Shown: positions 53,882 to 62,468, numbered from the stretch's first letter. The stretch: DNA of 64,000 nt from Veillonella parvula DSM 2008 (GCF_000024945.1 NC_013520.1:768501-832500), one strand, 5' to 3'. Made by a program: numbers and translations. Notes: generated from the letters alone by a model not told the origin.

Positions 53882-54685
53882 ATGAGTCGCGTGGTTGATT
53901 TACATGGTTGCATTTTGCCAGCTGTGTTAGGCCCACAAGGGCCTCAAACAATGGCAGAATCAGTAAAAATGATTAAGTCCTTGTCTGAACAAGGTATTAC
54001 AGATATTTTTAGTACGCCTGATGTAACAGTATCTATGGATCTGAACACATGGAATGCTATAAACTCTTTAGTTAATGAAGTAAAAGTTATGGTTAAGGAG
54101 CAACAAGTAGATATAACTATTCACAGTGGAGCTCGCGTAATGCTTTGTGATGAAATGGTTGCATATATAGCTTCTCATCGCAATCAATATACGTTGGGAG
54201 ATAGCCATTTTATATTAGTTGCTCTTCCACAAAATAGCAAAGTGCATCATATTAATGCGTGGTTATTAAGTCTACTAGATATGGGGCTTGTACCTATTAT
54301 TAGTGAAGTAGAAACTTATGGACAATTATTTACTAAACCTGAACAATTACTAGCATGGGTTGATAGAGGTATTTTGATTCAATGTAATATGGCATCTTTT
54401 GATCATGGTAACGCTAACTATGATAGGGCTATTGAATTATATCGAAATGGTTTAATTCATTTCTTTGGTACTGGTTACAGCGATGGCTGTGATGTTGAGG
54501 CGTACCAAGGTTATGTGGAAGCAATTTCTGAATTAGACAATACGTATAAAAAAGATTTGTTGCCAAATATCCATCTTAATGAACGCGACCTCTTAGCTAA
54601 TCGCACATTTTATCCTTCTGTCCCATCTAGTTGGGTGGGGAAAAAGGGTAATTTCTTAACTCGTCTATTTGGCTTTGCATTATAA
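53882..54685 (+). CDS. CpsB/CapC-like PHP phosphatase homologue, probably inactive
   Basis: A 267-residue protein with the overall plan of the Mn-dependent tyrosine phosphatase CpsB. The metal-binding residues are mostly lost: the first motif is DLHGCILP (residues 6-13) instead of DxHxHILP, the STPDV at 44-48 replaces ATPHH, GARV replaces the GxEI Glu, ISEVETYG replaces AHPERY, and the last motif GYSDGCD lacks the His of SDAH. His8 and one Asp remain. The protein is therefore a likely pseudoenzyme. It has its own promoter, after the capsule genes, and pairs functionally with the altered BY-kinase. A similar fold but other function is possible. Confidence 0.7.
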   Translation: MSRVVDLHGCILPAVLGPQGPQTMAESVKMIKSLSEQGITDIFSTPDVTVSMDLNTWNAINSLVNEVKVMVKEQQVDITIHSGARVMLCDEMVAYIASHRNQYTLGDSHFILVALPQNSKVHHINAWLLSLLDMGLVPIISEVETYGQLFTKPEQLLAWVDRGILIQCNMASFDHGNANYDRAIELYRNGLIHFFGTGYSDGCDVEAYQGYVEAISELDNTYKKDLLPNIHLNERDLLANRTFYPSVPSSWVGKKGNFLTRLFGFAL

Positions 54686-54690
54686 TTTAT

Positions 54691-54741
54691 ATAGGTTCTT
54701 TTATCCATGTCATATTGGCATAGATAGAGGGACCTATTTTT
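54691..54741 (+). terminator. Terminator after the CpsB-like gene
   Basis: ATAGGTTCTTTTATC and GATAGAGGGACCTAT pair (several G-T pairs) around a bulge-containing inner stem, then TTTTTACTTT. Confidence 0.7.
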
Positions 54742-54787
54742 ACTTTATATTGTATTTAGGGTTGAAAACAACCACCATATATAGTAT
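54741..54787. promoter_or_regulatory. Tandem NrdR-like boxes of nrdD
   Basis: 54773-54787 reads CACCATATATAGTAT, 13 of 15 matches to the NrdR box CACTATATATAGTGT. A weaker second copy, TACTTTATATTGTAT at 54741-54755, is exactly 32 bases upstream, the three-helical-turn distance typical of paired NrdR boxes. The downstream box overlaps the -10 of the nrdD promoter. Binding is inferred. Confidence 0.6.
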
Positions 54788-54790
54788 ACT
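54762..54790 (+). promoter_or_regulatory. nrdD promoter
   Basis: TTGAAA (54762-54767) and TATACT (54785-54790), spacing 17. The message would have a leader of about 130 bases containing a hairpin at 54855-54882 (AAAAAGTGTG with CATACTTTTT). Confidence 0.7.
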
Positions 54791-54929
54791 GAGAGGGCGG
54801 TAAAAATAGAGGGGTTTTCTAATAATTCTTTACATTTTTACATATAAATTTATAAAAAGTGTGATTAGACATACTTTTTATACTTCTTAACATATATTTT
54901 GGCAGTAACAAGATGGGGAGGTTGCCAAT

Positions 54930-57080
54930 ATGTTGCAGGTCATTAAGCGTGATGGCACGAAGGTACCATTCGACAAAAACAAGATTGCTTTGGCTATTGA
55001 AAAAGCTGAACATAGTAGTACTGGGTTGTACGAAGAGGGCTTGGCACAGCGTATTGCAAATGAAATTGAGGAATATGCTACTAAGCTTCAAAAAGACATG
55101 ACAATTTATGCTATTGAAGATCAAGTGTATTATAAGTTGATTGAGTATCATAATCCTGCAACGGCACGTGCCTATGAAGGTTACAAAGCTGTTCAAGCTT
55201 TTAAACGCCGTCAAAATACAACTGATGATGATGTAATTGGTTTATTAGATCGTAGTAATATCAGTGTTCTTGATGAAAATTCTAATAAGGATGCTGCTAT
55301 TGTATCTACCCAACGGGATTTAATTGCTGGTGAAGTATCTAAGGATATTGCTCGTCGTAAATTGATTCCTACCGATATTTTGGAAGCCCATGATAGTGGA
55401 GCTATCCACTTCCATGATATGGATTATATTATTCAACCTATGTTTAACTGTTGCTTGATTAATTTGGAAGATATGCTTACAAATGGCACAGTAATCAATG
55501 GTAAAAAAATCGATACACCTAAGTCTTTCCAAGTTGCTTGTACTGTAACAACACAAATCATTGCACAAGTAGCATCTGGTCAATATGGTGGTCAAAGTAT
55601 TAATGGTATTGACCGTATTTTGGCACCATTTGTACGTAAATCTTATGAAAAAATCCTCAATAATGTTATTGAAGAGCAAGTTGAGATTTATGGCATGGAG
55701 CCTAATATGGAAAAGGCTCGTGAAATAGCGTGGAAACGTACGCGTAAAGAGGTTAAAGATGGTATCCAAACTATTCAATACCAAATCAATACATTGATGA
55801 CCACAAATGGTCAATCTCCATTTGTTACATTATTTATGTATTTCCAACCAGACTATGAATACGCGAAGGAAGCGGCTCTTATTACAGAAGAAATTTTGCG
55901 CCAACGTATTAAAGGTGTAAAAAACGAAGCCGATGTATATATTACACCAGCCTTTCCTAAGTTGATTTATGTTCTTGATGAGCATAATGTAACACCAGAT
56001 AGTTCATACTATTACTTAACTGAATTGGCAGCACAATGTACGGCTAAGCGCATGTACCCTGACTATATTTCTGCAAAGAAAATGAAGGAAAACTACTCAG
56101 GTAATGTCTTTAGTCCTATGGGCTGTCGATCCTTCTTATCTCCTTGGAAGGATGAAAATGGTGAATACAAGTTTGATGGACGTTTTAACATTGGTGTAGT
56201 AAGTTTAAACTTACCTCAAATTGGCATTCTAGCTCGCGGTAGTGAAGAACGATATTTTGAAATTTTAGATAAACGACTTGAGTTGGCAGAAAAAGCACTA
56301 ATGCTTCGTTATGAATTACTTAAGGACGTAGTGAGCGATGTGTCGCCAATCCATTGGCAACACGGTGCTATTGCAAGACTTAAAAAAGGCGAGAAAATTG
56401 CTAAATTCTTGACTGGCGGCTATGCGACTATTTCCTTGGGATATATTGGTATTTATGAAGCAACTCGCTTAATTACCGGTGAATCGAATACGGGCGAGAA
56501 AGGTCGCGTTTTTGCGATGAAGATTATGGATCGCTTAAATGCAGCTGTTGATGAATGGCGAGTTAAACATAACATGGGCTTTGCATTATATGGTACACCT
56601 GCTGAAAGTTTAACCCATCGATTCTCTTCTTTGGATCGCGCTCGTTTTGGTATTATTGAGGACATTACGGATAAGGGTTATTATACTAATAGTTATCATG
56701 TAAGCGTACGAGAAGAGATTAATGTATTTGATAAGTTCTCCTTTGAATCTGAGTTCCAAAAGAAATCTACAGGTGGCTGTATTTCCTATGCAGAAATTCC
56801 TAATATGACTAATAATATTCCAGCTGTTTTGACTATGATTCAATATATTTATGATCATATTTCTTATGCTGAATTTAATACCAAGTCTGACTATTGTCAC
56901 GAATGTGGCTTTGATGGAGAAATTAAGGTAAATGAACATAACGAGTGGGAATGCCCTCGTTGCCACAATACAAATCGCGATAAATTAACTGTTATCCGTC
57001 GTACTTGTGGATACCTTGGCGAAAACTTCTGGAATGAAGGGCGCACAAAGGAAATTAAAGATCGTGTAATGCACATTTAA
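54930..57080 (+). CDS. nrdD: Anaerobic ribonucleoside-triphosphate reductase
   Basis: A 716-residue class III ribonucleotide reductase. N-terminal ATP-cone (residues 1-90: VIKRDGTKVPFDKNKIALAI) for allosteric control, then the barrel with catalytic Cys positions such as MFNCCLINLEDML and SPMGCRSFLSP, a zinc site near the C-terminus (CHECGFDGE and CPRCHNTNR), and the glycyl-radical loop RRTCGYLGENFWNEGR. It makes deoxynucleotides without oxygen, activated by NrdG. Start ATG follows GGGGAGG. nrdG is separated by 257 bases and a terminator. Confidence 0.95.
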   Translation: MLQVIKRDGTKVPFDKNKIALAIEKAEHSSTGLYEEGLAQRIANEIEEYATKLQKDMTIYAIEDQVYYKLIEYHNPATARAYEGYKAVQAFKRRQNTTDDDVIGLLDRSNISVLDENSNKDAAIVSTQRDLIAGEVSKDIARRKLIPTDILEAHDSGAIHFHDMDYIIQPMFNCCLINLEDMLTNGTVINGKKIDTPKSFQVACTVTTQIIAQVASGQYGGQSINGIDRILAPFVRKSYEKILNNVIEEQVEIYGMEPNMEKAREIAWKRTRKEVKDGIQTIQYQINTLMTTNGQSPFVTLFMYFQPDYEYAKEAALITEEILRQRIKGVKNEADVYITPAFPKLIYVLDEHNVTPDSSYYYLTELAAQCTAKRMYPDYISAKKMKENYSGNVFSPMGCRSFLSPWKDENGEYKFDGRFNIGVVSLNLPQIGILARGSEERYFEILDKRLELAEKALMLRYELLKDVVSDVSPIHWQHGAIARLKKGEKIAKFLTGGYATISLGYIGIYEATRLITGESNTGEKGRVFAMKIMDRLNAAVDEWRVKHNMGFALYGTPAESLTHRFSSLDRARFGIIEDITDKGYYTNSYHVSVREEINVFDKFSFESEFQKKSTGGCISYAEIPNMTNNIPAVLTMIQYIYDHISYAEFNTKSDYCHECGFDGEIKVNEHNEWECPRCHNTNRDKLTVIRRTCGYLGENFWNEGRTKEIKDRVMHI

Positions 57081-57234
57081 GATTATTAGAGGTATAGTTT
57101 TAATAATTATCCTGTATATTAAGCATATTAAGATAAACTGTTATATAGATTAATATAATTATCATAGACATCTAATGATGTGGGTATGTTAATAGATACG
57201 ATTTTAGAGTTCTAAATACGATAGTTTTAAATGG

Positions 57235-57263
57235 TAAAAGCTGTGCCTAAGGCACAGCTTTTA
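57235..57263 (+). terminator. Terminator between nrdD and nrdG
   Basis: TAAAAGCTGTGCC, loop TAA, perfect complement GGCACAGCTTTTA. Palindromic with A/T ends, so it may act on both strands. Confidence 0.8.
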
Positions 57264-57286
57264 CTGTATATATGAGAAATTGAAAT

Positions 57287-57301
57287 ATATCTATATAGTG
57301 T
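57287..57301. promoter_or_regulatory. Weak NrdR-like box upstream of nrdG
   Basis: ATATCTATATAGTGT matches the 3' half of the NrdR box fully (TATATAGTGT) but the 5' part poorly (11 of 15). It lies 37 bases before nrdG. A partner box is not evident. Confidence 0.3.
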
Positions 57302-57337
57302 TGATTAAAGTTGATAGGCACTACTATGGAGGTTATG

Positions 57338-57835
57338 ATGAGATATGGGCAAATAAGACAATATGATATTGCCAATGGAGAAGGGATTCGTACATCTATA
57401 TTTGTAACAGGTTGTACACATTGTTGTTATAATTGTTTTAATGAAGAATACCAAGATTTTAATGCTGGTAAGGTATGGACGCAAGCTGAGACAGATTTAG
57501 TGGTTTCCTATGTGAAGAATCCTACATGTTCAGGTTTAACATTATTAGGTGGGGAGCCATTTCAAAATGTACAAGGCTTATTACCGGTGGTGAGAGCTGT
57601 TCGAGCAGCGGCGCCAAAAAAGAAGATTTGGGCCTATTCCGGCTATGAAATAGATGATATCTTAGAAGATGAGTTGCGAAGTGCTTTATTACAAGAAATC
57701 GACATTCTCGTAGATGGCCGCTTTGTAGATGAACTTAAGGATCCTGCTTTGCGCTTCAGAGGTTCTTCAAATCAGCGTATCATTGATGTTAAAAAGACAT
57801 TAGCGGCTGGGGAAATTGTATTAGCGATGGAGTAA
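57338..57835 (+). CDS. nrdG: Anaerobic ribonucleotide reductase-activating protein
   Basis: A 165-residue radical SAM enzyme that generates the glycyl radical of NrdD. The cluster motif is CTHCCYNC, which fits CX3CX2C, followed by LLGGEPFQNVQGLLPV and IWAYSGYEIDDIL. ATG 57338 is five bases after GGAGG; two earlier in-frame ATGs (57326 and 57335) overlap or sit too close to that site. Length is typical. It precedes the ClC gene by two bases, so both may be co-transcribed. Confidence 0.95.
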   Translation: MRYGQIRQYDIANGEGIRTSIFVTGCTHCCYNCFNEEYQDFNAGKVWTQAETDLVVSYVKNPTCSGLTLLGGEPFQNVQGLLPVVRAVRAAAPKKKIWAYSGYEIDDILEDELRSALLQEIDILVDGRFVDELKDPALRFRGSSNQRIIDVKKTLAAGEIVLAME

Positions 57836-57837
57836 AT

Positions 57838-59076
57838 ATGATATATGATAAACGATTTATAGGACTCATTATTATAGTTGGCTTTATAGCAGGGCTAGTA
57901 GGGGCTTCCTATACGTATTTATTACATGGAATCCAACATTTCGTATATAATTACTCCTCTGCTGATCATCTGAGCTTTGGTGCAGCTGTGGCCCGAGTAT
58001 CACCGATAGAACGATTAATACCCTTAATCGTCTGTGGCGTGATAGGTGGCGTAGGTTGGGTTTTGATTCACAGATATGGTAAAGGCGTTGTAGATATAAA
58101 AACGGCAGTTTCTGGTAAAATGGATATGAATCCAATTACTACTGTTTTACATGCAACACTGCAAATAATTACGGTAGGTATTGGTTCTCCATTAGGTCGA
58201 GAAGTTGCACCACGTGAGGCTAGCGCTGGTATTACTACCTTTTTAGTTAAACATTTTGATATAAAACAAGAAGACCGTCAATTATTAATTGCATGTGCTG
58301 CAGGCGCTGGTTTAGCTGCAGTTTATAATTCACCATTATCTGCGGCAATTTTCACATTAGAAACTTTGCTTCTTACTTGGAATATACGGGCTATGAGTGC
58401 AGCCCTCTTATGTTGTGGTTTGGCTACATTTGTGACGCGACAAGCTGGTGTAGGAGATGTTATACAATATACAATGGCACAACCCAGTTTGGGAAGTCAT
58501 TATGTAGAGTTTTCTATCGTTTTAGGCGCTATTATTGCAATTGGTGTTGTTTTATTTAATATTACACAAAGTAAGCTACCCGCCATTCATCGTAGTAGTC
58601 CTGTAATGATTCCCATTTCTATCGTAGCATTTACACTAATTGGTGTTTTAGCTATGTATTTTCCTGAAATTCTTGGAAATGGTAAAGCAGGCAATGAGTT
58701 GACTTTTACGAACGATATCACATGGACATATGCATTGGGTTTATTTGGATCCAAATGGGTAGCTGTTTTACTTGCTTTGGCCGCTGGTGCATATGGTGGT
58801 CGTATTACACCATCTATGATGTTAGGTAGTACTTTGGGGATCGTATTTGGTACCGTATGGGCTATTGCTATAGCGCCAGTATCTTTGGGAATGTCTGCTT
58901 TTGTGGGGGCCGTAGTATTCTTAGGCCTTGCACAAAAAATGCCTATGACATCTTGTGTATTTATGCTTGAATTATCTCGTTTCTCTGTAGAGATGTTGTT
59001 TCCTATAGCTTTAACAATGGGGACAGCCCTTATGGTAGAGCAAATTATTCAATCAAAATTAAATAGCGCTAAGTAG
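57838..59076 (+). CDS. ClC-type chloride channel/transporter
   Basis: A 412-residue membrane protein with about ten to twelve helices. The ion-pathway motif GSPLGREVAPREA (the family's GREGP/GKEGP region, with the gating Glu) and the C-terminal GAYGGRITPSMMLG (GxFxP-like) place it in the ClC family. It could exchange Cl-/H+ or fluoride; the GREVAP motif differs from the fluoride-specific CLC-F GREGTxVQ type, so a chloride role is likelier. It starts two bases after nrdG, and is followed by a bidirectional terminator. Confidence 0.85.
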   Translation: MIYDKRFIGLIIIVGFIAGLVGASYTYLLHGIQHFVYNYSSADHLSFGAAVARVSPIERLIPLIVCGVIGGVGWVLIHRYGKGVVDIKTAVSGKMDMNPITTVLHATLQIITVGIGSPLGREVAPREASAGITTFLVKHFDIKQEDRQLLIACAAGAGLAAVYNSPLSAAIFTLETLLLTWNIRAMSAALLCCGLATFVTRQAGVGDVIQYTMAQPSLGSHYVEFSIVLGAIIAIGVVLFNITQSKLPAIHRSSPVMIPISIVAFTLIGVLAMYFPEILGNGKAGNELTFTNDITWTYALGLFGSKWVAVLLALAAGAYGGRITPSMMLGSTLGIVFGTVWAIAIAPVSLGMSAFVGAVVFLGLAQKMPMTSCVFMLELSRFSVEMLFPIALTMGTALMVEQIIQSKLNSAK

Positions 59077-59117
59077 CAATAAATAACAGTTAATAAAAGT
59101 TAAATATAATATATAGA

Positions 59118-59156
59118 AAAGAAGCGGATAGTTGAGTTAATCAGCTATCCGCTTTT
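59118..59156. terminator. Bidirectional terminator
   Basis: AAGCGGATAG (59122-59131) and CTATCCGCTT (59145-59154) with an inner stem; runs of A and T on both sides. It separates the convergent ClC and carbonic anhydrase genes. Confidence 0.85.
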
Positions 59157-59169
59157 AATGTATATGTAA

Positions 59170-59718
59170 TTATACGATTTTGGCGTTCTTATCGTATTCC
59201 TCGCCACCCGCATCAGGAAGCATGCCATATTCTACAGTCCACAAGTGTTTATATTTTAGTGCTTGATTGTGAATACGTTCGATTTGCGTTTCATCTGTAC
59301 GAGCTATGCGAGCTGGGATTCCAACAACTAAAGAATTAGGTGGGATTACAGTGTTCTCCTTTATGACTGCACCAGCAGCAATAATAGAGCCAGAGCCAAT
59401 ATGACAACCGCTCAATACAATAGCGCCCATTCCAACTAATACATTATCTTCAATGGTACTAGCGTGTACTATTGCACCATGGCCAATTGTTACGTAATCT
59501 CCAAGAATGCAAGCCCTGTCGTCATCAACGTGTAATACAGAGTTATCCTGTACATTGGAATAGCGACCTACTACAATTTTATTTACATCACCGCGAAGTG
59601 CGCAGTTTTGCCAAATTGAAGCATATTCTTTTAGTTCAACATCACCTGCAAGTTCTGCACCAGGCATAACACAACTTTTGGGATCTAATTTGGGGTATTT
59701 TCCGTGAAATGGTAACAT
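59170..59718 (-). CDS. Gamma carbonic anhydrase family protein
   Basis: A 182-residue left-handed beta-helix protein. The hexapeptide repeats run through ASIWQNCALRGDVNKIVVGR, SNVQDNSVLHVDDDRACILG, YVTIGHGAIVHAS and the later NVLVGMGAIVLSGCHIG. The three zinc His are recognisable (VLHVDD, TIGHGAIVHA). Such gamma-class CAs hydrate CO2 or are of unknown function. It is 21 bases behind fabK on the - strand with a ribosome site TTAGGAGTT, so the two share a message. Confidence 0.9.
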   Translation of the reverse strand: MLPFHGKYPKLDPKSCVMPGAELAGDVELKEYASIWQNCALRGDVNKIVVGRYSNVQDNSVLHVDDDRACILGDYVTIGHGAIVHASTIEDNVLVGMGAIVLSGCHIGSGSIIAAGAVIKENTVIPPNSLVVGIPARIARTDETQIERIHNQALKYKHLWTVEYGMLPDAGGEEYDKNAKIV

Positions 59719-59739
59719 AAGGAACTCCTAATTTATTAA

Positions 59740-60693
59740 CTATACGATTTCAATAAGACGTTGTGCTTTACGAATAGACATGATAGCTTCGTTCATTACT
59801 GTTTGTACTATAGTGTGAGCAGGTTCAATAGTAGTAAGTCGGTTTAAACCTTGTCCAACTTGTACAGCACCATTTATAACATCACCATCGATAGCAGCAC
59901 GTTTGTTAGTACCTTGGGACATTTTGGTGCGTTCTTCAGGAGTAGTGACACCATCTGTTTCGGCAGCTAAGTAACGTGTAGTGAATTCGTTTTTCAAGCT
60001 ACGTACTCCACCGTGACCGGAGAGGAGACCCGTTACAACAGAGTCTGTATCTGTGGCTTTGATAATTGCTTCTTTCATATTTATGTGGGCTTGGCATTCT
60101 TCAGCTAACAAAAAACGGGAACCCATTTGTACACCCTCAGCACCCATCAACAATGCTGCTGCAATACCACGACCATCTACGATAGCGCCTGCTACAACAA
60201 CAGGAATGGAAATCTCAGGTAAAATATTTTCCATCAAGGACATGGTTGTTTGGCTACCAATATGTCCACCAGCTTCCATACCCTCAATAATAATTGCATC
60301 AGCACCAGCTTCTTCAATGCGTTTAGCAAGTTTTAGAGATGGGACAACAGGGATAACTTTAATGCCTGCATCTTGCAATGGTTTAATATATGGTACAGGA
60401 TTGCCTGCTCCAAGTGTTACAAATGCAGGCTTTTCTTCAATGATAATATCCACTAATTCGTCTTTATTGGGAGCCATTAACATGAGATTGACTCCGAAAG
60501 GCTTATCCGTTAAGTCTTTACAGGCACGAATCTCGTTGCGCGTCCATTCTGCATCACGACCACCAAGAGCAATTACACCTGTAGCACCTGCATTAGCTAC
60601 GGCAGCAACTAGTTTGTGTTCAGATACCCAAGCCATAGCACCTTGGATGATAGGGTATTCGATTTGTAAAAGTTGTGTTAACGCTGTTCTCAT
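59740..60693 (-). CDS. fabK: Enoyl-ACP reductase II FabK
   Basis: A 317-residue FMN-dependent enoyl-ACP reductase of the nitronate-monooxygenase fold. PIIQGAMAWVSEHKLVAAVA, MLMAPNKDELVDIII, EGMEAGGHIG (substrate His), PVVVAGAIVDGRGIAAALLM and GVQMGSRFLLAEEC match FabK rather than simple nitronate monooxygenases. It performs the last step of the fatty-acid elongation cycle. The start ATG follows TAGGAGGCTTT. A TATAAT on the minus strand at 60733-60738 is a possible -10. It stands away from other fab genes; FapR lies 1.8 kb away. Confidence 0.88.
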   Translation of the reverse strand: MRTALTQLLQIEYPIIQGAMAWVSEHKLVAAVANAGATGVIALGGRDAEWTRNEIRACKDLTDKPFGVNLMLMAPNKDELVDIIIEEKPAFVTLGAGNPVPYIKPLQDAGIKVIPVVPSLKLAKRIEEAGADAIIIEGMEAGGHIGSQTTMSLMENILPEISIPVVVAGAIVDGRGIAAALLMGAEGVQMGSRFLLAEECQAHINMKEAIIKATDTDSVVTGLLSGHGGVRSLKNEFTTRYLAAETDGVTTPEERTKMSQGTNKRAAIDGDVINGAVQVGQGLNRLTTIEPAHTIVQTVMNEAIMSIRKAQRLIEIV

Positions 60694-61241
60694 AAAGCCT
60701 CCTATGATAACAATTAGATTTACTGAAACTTTATTATACCTTTATACGAGAATTTTATATAAGAATGATTTTATTTTCTTATATAAAATTAGAGTATTAA
60801 TAAAGTCAAGAATATTCATCAGTATATACTTATATACTAAAGAGATTAAGCGTAATATTATTTGGAGATTATATGTAGTCACATAATCTCTTCTCTATAT
60901 AATAGTATAATATAGTAATTATGTACACCTTAGATAAGGTTATTATAGTTATTTATTTAAACAATATGCTTTCAAAATTAATTTCCAATTATTAGATTAA
61001 AATAAAATATTCAGCAGTAGTCTAAAGATAAAAAAACTAAATGATAATATATTTCAAATGAGTTAAGTAGTAGAAAACCGCATAGTATCTATGATTATTA
61101 AATATTATAAAAAATGAGAAAATAAGAAAATGAGTATTGAAAAGTTTCGATGTCTTTGATATACTACATTACAGATAGAGTATCTGAATTAATTAAAGAT
61201 AAACATTAAACAATAATTTTCAAGTGAAGGAGGAAATACAC
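60694..61241. other. AT-rich intergenic region with an orphan hairpin
   Basis: 548 bases between divergent fabK and rubredoxin genes hold no convincing protein gene. There is a hairpin at 60865-60890 (GAGATTATATG, loop TAGT, complement CACATAATCTC with one mismatch), followed by TTCTCTAT; no + strand gene ends before it. It also contains the rubredoxin promoter. Confidence 0.5.
61138..61165 (+). promoter_or_regulatory. Rubredoxin promoter
   Basis: TTGAAA (61138-61143) and TATACT (61160-61165), spacing 16, about 77 bases before the ATG. Confidence 0.6.
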
Positions 61242-61376
61242 ATGGAAAAATATGTATGCGTAGTATGTGGTTGGGTTTATGACGAAGCTGTTGAAGGCGT
61301 AAAATTCGAAGATCAACCAGCTGATTATGTTTGCCCAATTTGCGGTGTTGGTAAAGACCAATTCGAAAAAATGTAA
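61242..61376 (+). CDS. Rubredoxin
   Basis: A 44-residue rubredoxin. The two iron-binding knuckles CVVCGW and CPICGV hold one Fe(Cys)4 site; [20 protein letters not shown] is the classic N-terminus. It shuttles electrons, often to superoxide reductase or rubrerythrin in anaerobes. It has its own promoter, a GAAGGAGG ribosome site and a terminator, so it is a single-gene unit. The domain is a few residues shorter than many clostridial forms. Confidence 0.95.
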   Translation: MEKYVCVVCGWVYDEAVEGVKFEDQPADYVCPICGVGKDQFEKM

Positions 61377-61388
61377 TTGACTTACCAA

Positions 61389-61426
61389 AAGGCTATCTTG
61401 AGTCCACTTGAGATAGTCTTTTTTAT
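61389..61426 (+). terminator. Terminator after rubredoxin
   Basis: GGCTATCTTGAGT and ACTTGAGATAGTC pair through G-T pairs, and TTTTTTATTT follows. The next promoter's -35 overlaps the end. Confidence 0.8.
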
Positions 61427-61455
61427 TTGACAAAGCACCATGTCATGTTTATAAT
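61427..61455 (+). promoter_or_regulatory. Consensus sigma-A promoter of yceD-rpmF
   Basis: TTGACA (61427-61432) and TATAAT (61450-61455), 17 bases apart: a perfect consensus promoter. Transcription would start near 61462, after the ATG at 61459. Confidence 0.88.
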
Positions 61456-61476
61456 ATTATGAGTCGAGGTAAGATT

Positions 61477-61989
61477 ATGAAACTGCAAGTAGAGCAAGCA
61501 AAAGAACATATAGGAAAGAAATTTCCTTATAGCTATACGATATCAGCCTCTGAGCTTGGTGACGTAACTGCTTTTCCTTGGAGCCGTCATGATATAACCA
61601 TTAGTGGTGAGTTTTGGTTTGATGGTCAAAATTACATCGTTCAAGGTTCGATTCAGTCTAAAGGCGATTATGATTGTTCCCGTTGTTTAAATACCACAGA
61701 ACATTATCGAAAAGATTTCTTTGAGGAAATCTTTAGTGATTGTCGAGATGCTGCAGATGATGTGAATTCTTTTGATGGAGAAGAAATTGACTTAACTGAA
61801 CTAATTAGGGATACATTAATCATCAATGAGCCCTCTCAAGTGTTATGTCAGGATGATTGCAAAGGATTGTGCGTTCATTGCGGAGCAAATTTAAATGTTT
61901 CACCTTGTTCTTGTGAATCCTTTGTGGTGGATCCTCGATTTGCAGAGTTACGTGCTTTGCTTGATGAGAAAGATGATAGATTATCCTAA
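61477..61989 (+). CDS. yceD: YceD family (DUF177) protein
   Basis: A 170-residue protein of the DUF177/YceD family, which precedes rpmF in most bacteria. [36 protein letters not shown] and the Cys cluster [19 protein letters not shown] are typical. Proposed to act in 23S rRNA/ribosome synthesis. ATG 61477 is chosen since the promoter places transcript start after the earlier ATG 61459 and GAGG lies eight bases before 61477. It is 25 bases before rpmF. Confidence 0.9.
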   Translation: MKLQVEQAKEHIGKKFPYSYTISASELGDVTAFPWSRHDITISGEFWFDGQNYIVQGSIQSKGDYDCSRCLNTTEHYRKDFFEEIFSDCRDAADDVNSFDGEEIDLTELIRDTLIINEPSQVLCQDDCKGLCVHCGANLNVSPCSCESFVVDPRFAELRALLDEKDDRLS

Positions 61990-62014
61990 TGATTGTACTA
62001 AGGAGGTGCAGATA

Positions 62015-62191
62015 ATGGCAGTACCTAAACGTAGATTGTCTAAATGCCGTCGCGATCGTCGTCGTGCTAATTGGAAATTAGAAGCTCCTGGTTATGTAGC
62101 ATGTCCACAATGCCACGAACCTAAGATGCCTCATCGTGTTTGCCCTACATGTGGTCACTATAAAGGTGAACAAGTAGTAGCTAATGCTTAA
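62015..62191 (+). CDS. rpmF: 50S ribosomal protein L32
   Basis: A 58-residue zinc-ribbon form of L32: [20 protein letters not shown] with [18 protein letters not shown]. It has the AAGGAGGTG ribosome site. It is translated after yceD and is followed by a strong terminator. Confidence 0.97.
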   Translation: MAVPKRRLSKCRRDRRRANWKLEAPGYVACPQCHEPKMPHRVCPTCGHYKGEQVVANA

Positions 62192-62206
62192 TATGTGAGC
62201 AGAGAG

Positions 62207-62236
62207 AGACGCCTACTTTGTAGGCGTCTTTTTTAT
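62207..62236 (+). terminator. Terminator after rpmF
   Basis: AGACGCCTAC, loop TTT, GTAGGCGTCT, then TTTTTT: a perfect 10-bp stem. Confidence 0.92.
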
Positions 62237-62427
62237 ATGCTTTCAAAATATACACTCATATTTTTATATGTTTCGTTATCAATAACAAGTGTCACTATTT
62301 TATAGTAAGATTATTCTATAAGATGGTGACACATTTTTATTTTTTATAAACAATAATACTAAAATATAAAAAAACAACTATATTTTGTATATGCTATGAA
62401 AATATCTTACTATATGTATGAAAAGTC
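62237..62427. other. AT-rich gap between rpmF and fapR
   Basis: About 190 bases between the rpmF terminator and the fapR promoter; no gene or clear structure seen. Confidence 0.5.
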
Positions 62428-62456
62428 TTGCCAATAAGGGAATTATTGTATATACT
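62428..62456 (+). promoter_or_regulatory. fapR promoter
   Basis: TTGCCA (62428-62433) and TATACT (62451-62456), spacing 17. Confidence 0.65.
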
Positions 62457-62468
62457 TAGGATGTAATA

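Noticed and set aside
54800-54929. A riboswitch in the nrdD leader
   Set aside because: The leader holds one AT-rich hairpin (54855-54882), but I see no cobalamin-box or other known aptamer core.
55320-55814. A 164-codon - strand frame opposite nrdD
   Set aside because: Antisense shadow within a well-supported catalytic gene.
60053-60886. A 277-codon open frame on the + strand opposite fabK
   Set aside because: It is the complement of fabK, a gene with strong family motifs; the composition (runs of Ile, Ala, Pro) is typical of a shadow frame.
61459-61476. ATG at 61459 as start of yceD
   Set aside because: The perfect promoter at 61427-61455 would start transcription near 61462, after this ATG; ATG 61477 has the GAGG site.
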